Assembly (NCBI GenBank): GCA_031254635.1
Contig: JAIRUB010000140.1
Location: forward strand, 1 to 7,719
DNA length: 7,719 nt
Source: Prevotellaceae bacterium
GTDB taxonomy: Bacteria; Bacteroidota; Bacteroidia; Bacteroidales; UBA932
Reading direction: 5' to 3'
A model generated the notes under the pieces. The model did not search any database, had not been told where the DNA came from, and saw nothing but the letters and a program-made list of their open reading frames with translations. Positions 6,962 to 7,719 of the stretch are shown here, piece by piece. How positions within the stretch are numbered: position 1 is the stretch's first letter; every line of letters begins with the position of its first letter. The translations under genes were made by a program, and so were the position numbers.

Positions 6962-6964
6962 ATG
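6944..6964 (+). repeat. Three tandem heptamers (ATAAATC) over the murC stop and ftsQ start
   Basis: ATAAATC at 6944-6950 and 6951-6957 is followed by ATAAATG at 6958-6964. The third unit holds both the TAA stop of the MurG-MurC frame (6959-6961) and the ATG of ftsQ (6962-6964), so the two genes abut with no spacer. The array encodes the terminal residues NHKS of MurC. As memory rather than search, AATCATAA-type repeats are frequent between Bacteroidota genes. It is short and A/T-rich, so chance cannot be excluded. Confidence 0.6.
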
Positions 6965-7719
6965 CCTTGGAAAATCATCATATTGACAACATTGACTTCC
7001 GTTTTGCTTATTGCATATTTGGTAGTAAGTACCAGTTTTGCCGATGCAAAACAACAGGATTTAGTGTGCGGCGAACTGCGGATTACTATATGCGATAATT
7101 TGGTAAATAATTTTATACAGCCTGCCGATATTGAGAAAATCTTAGCTTCCGAAGGTATTAAAATCATTGGCGAGCGGATGTGCCATATCAATACTTACGA
7201 TATGGCGCAGCTATTAAATACACGGGATGTCATTAAAAACACATCAGTATTTACTTCTATTGATGGGGTACTGCATATTAATGTGTACCAACGTCGGCCA
7301 ATTATACACATACAGGTAGCTACCGGTAATTTCTATATTGACGAAAGCGGGTATATTTTTCCCTTGCCAGGCACACATACCTCTTATGCTCCGATGATAA
7401 CAGGCAAAATTCCTATGAATATTCCTGTCGGTTTTCGTGGAAATATTCCGGAAAGTGAAACCTTCCTGCAACAAGTTTACCAATTGGCTTTATATATAGA
7501 TAAAAAAGACAATAGATTTTGGCAATCGCAGATTACTCGGTTGGAGGTGGTTAATGCTGCCAATGTGCGTGTGATTCCCCGCGAAGGGAACCATGTAATC
7601 GATATGGGTTCTTTAGATAATTTTCAATATAAGTTCAAAAAACTTTTCGTCTTTTATTCCAAAATTTGTGAAGCCGACGATAATGCTTATGAACGAATAG
7701 ATTTAAGATATAGTAATCA
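6962..7719 (+). CDS. ftsQ: FtsQ, cell division protein, 5' part (3' end outside window)
   Basis: Bitopic divisome protein that links early (FtsZ/FtsA) and late (FtsW/FtsI) division components through its periplasmic part. The frame starts at the ATG right after the murC TAA and stays open to the window end, giving 252 residues. A four-residue cytoplasmic tail (MPWK) precedes a single hydrophobic signal anchor at about 5-26. A POTRA-like region follows at about 36-110, ending in the recognisable pattern DGVLHINVYQRRPIIHI. Next come FYIDESGYIFPL at 124-135 and MITGKIP, both typical of FtsQ beta-domains in Bacteroidota. The last visible residues, ERIDLRYSN, resemble the family's conserved IDLRY-N ending, so little coding sequence should remain outside. 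Overall similarity to E. coli FtsQ is low; identification rests on topology, these motifs and position after murC. Four cysteines (C36, C44, C74, C236) fall in the predicted periplasmic part. Confidence 0.88.
   Translation, partial: MPWKIIILTTLTSVLLIAYLVVSTSFADAKQQDLVCGELRITICDNLVNNFIQPADIEKILASEGIKIIGERMCHINTYDMAQLLNTRDVIKNTSVFTSIDGVLHINVYQRRPIIHIQVATGNFYIDESGYIFPLPGTHTSYAPMITGKIPMNIPVGFRGNIPESETFLQQVYQLALYIDKKDNRFWQSQITRLEVVNAANVRVIPREGNHVIDMGSLDNFQYKFKKLFVFYSKICEADDNAYERIDLRYSN

Noticed and set aside
6983..7018. TTGACA as a promoter -35 inside ftsQ
   Set aside because: There is no matching -10 at 16-18 nt spacing, and Bacteroidota housekeeping promoters use a different consensus.
64..7483. 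Minus-strand open frames of 63-131 codons opposite the genes
   Set aside because: They lie opposite well-supported genes, show no recognisable domains or ribosome-binding sites, and follow from the codon bias of the coding strand.

Overview
The window is a run of the dcw (division and cell wall) cluster, entirely on the + strand and nearly gap-free. The order is murE (3' part only), mraY, murD, ftsW, a single reading frame joining murG and murC, and ftsQ (5' part only). Gaps between genes are 19, 3, 14, 52 and 0 nt, so this looks like one polycistronic unit. I see no internal promoter or terminator that I would defend.

The organism is most likely a member of the Bacteroidota. The order murE-mraY-murD-ftsW-murG-murC-ftsQ without murF and ddl is usual there. 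MraY is long, with an extra hydrophilic segment and an enlarged C-terminal loop. FtsQ is of the divergent Bacteroidota type, and most genes lack a good Shine-Dalgarno sequence, ftsW being the exception. The DNPR motif in MurE predicts a meso-diaminopimelate peptidoglycan. This assignment is inferred from family knowledge; no search was run.

The genes cover consecutive steps. MurC adds L-Ala to UDP-MurNAc, MurD adds D-Glu and MurE adds the diamino acid. MraY then loads the finished muropeptide on undecaprenyl phosphate (lipid I) and MurG adds GlcNAc (lipid II). FtsW polymerises lipid II at the septum, and FtsQ is a bitopic scaffold of the divisome. MurF, which must act between MurE and MraY, is not encoded in this stretch.

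The unusual part is the second half. MurG and MurC form one 841-codon protein. The joint between them is encoded by a tandem array of seven heptamers (consensus CCYTTYA, 5548-5596), which looks like an intergenic simple repeat rather than a designed linker. Two other short heptamer arrays lie exactly at the 3' ends of the neighbouring frames: ACAATGA over the ftsW stop and ATAAATC over the murC stop and ftsQ start. A 10-nt repeat also lies in the ftsW-murG spacer. The two stop-bearing arrays end their frames. The CCYTTYA array has no stop in any forward frame and lets murG run into murC. I regard this as the main finding of the window.
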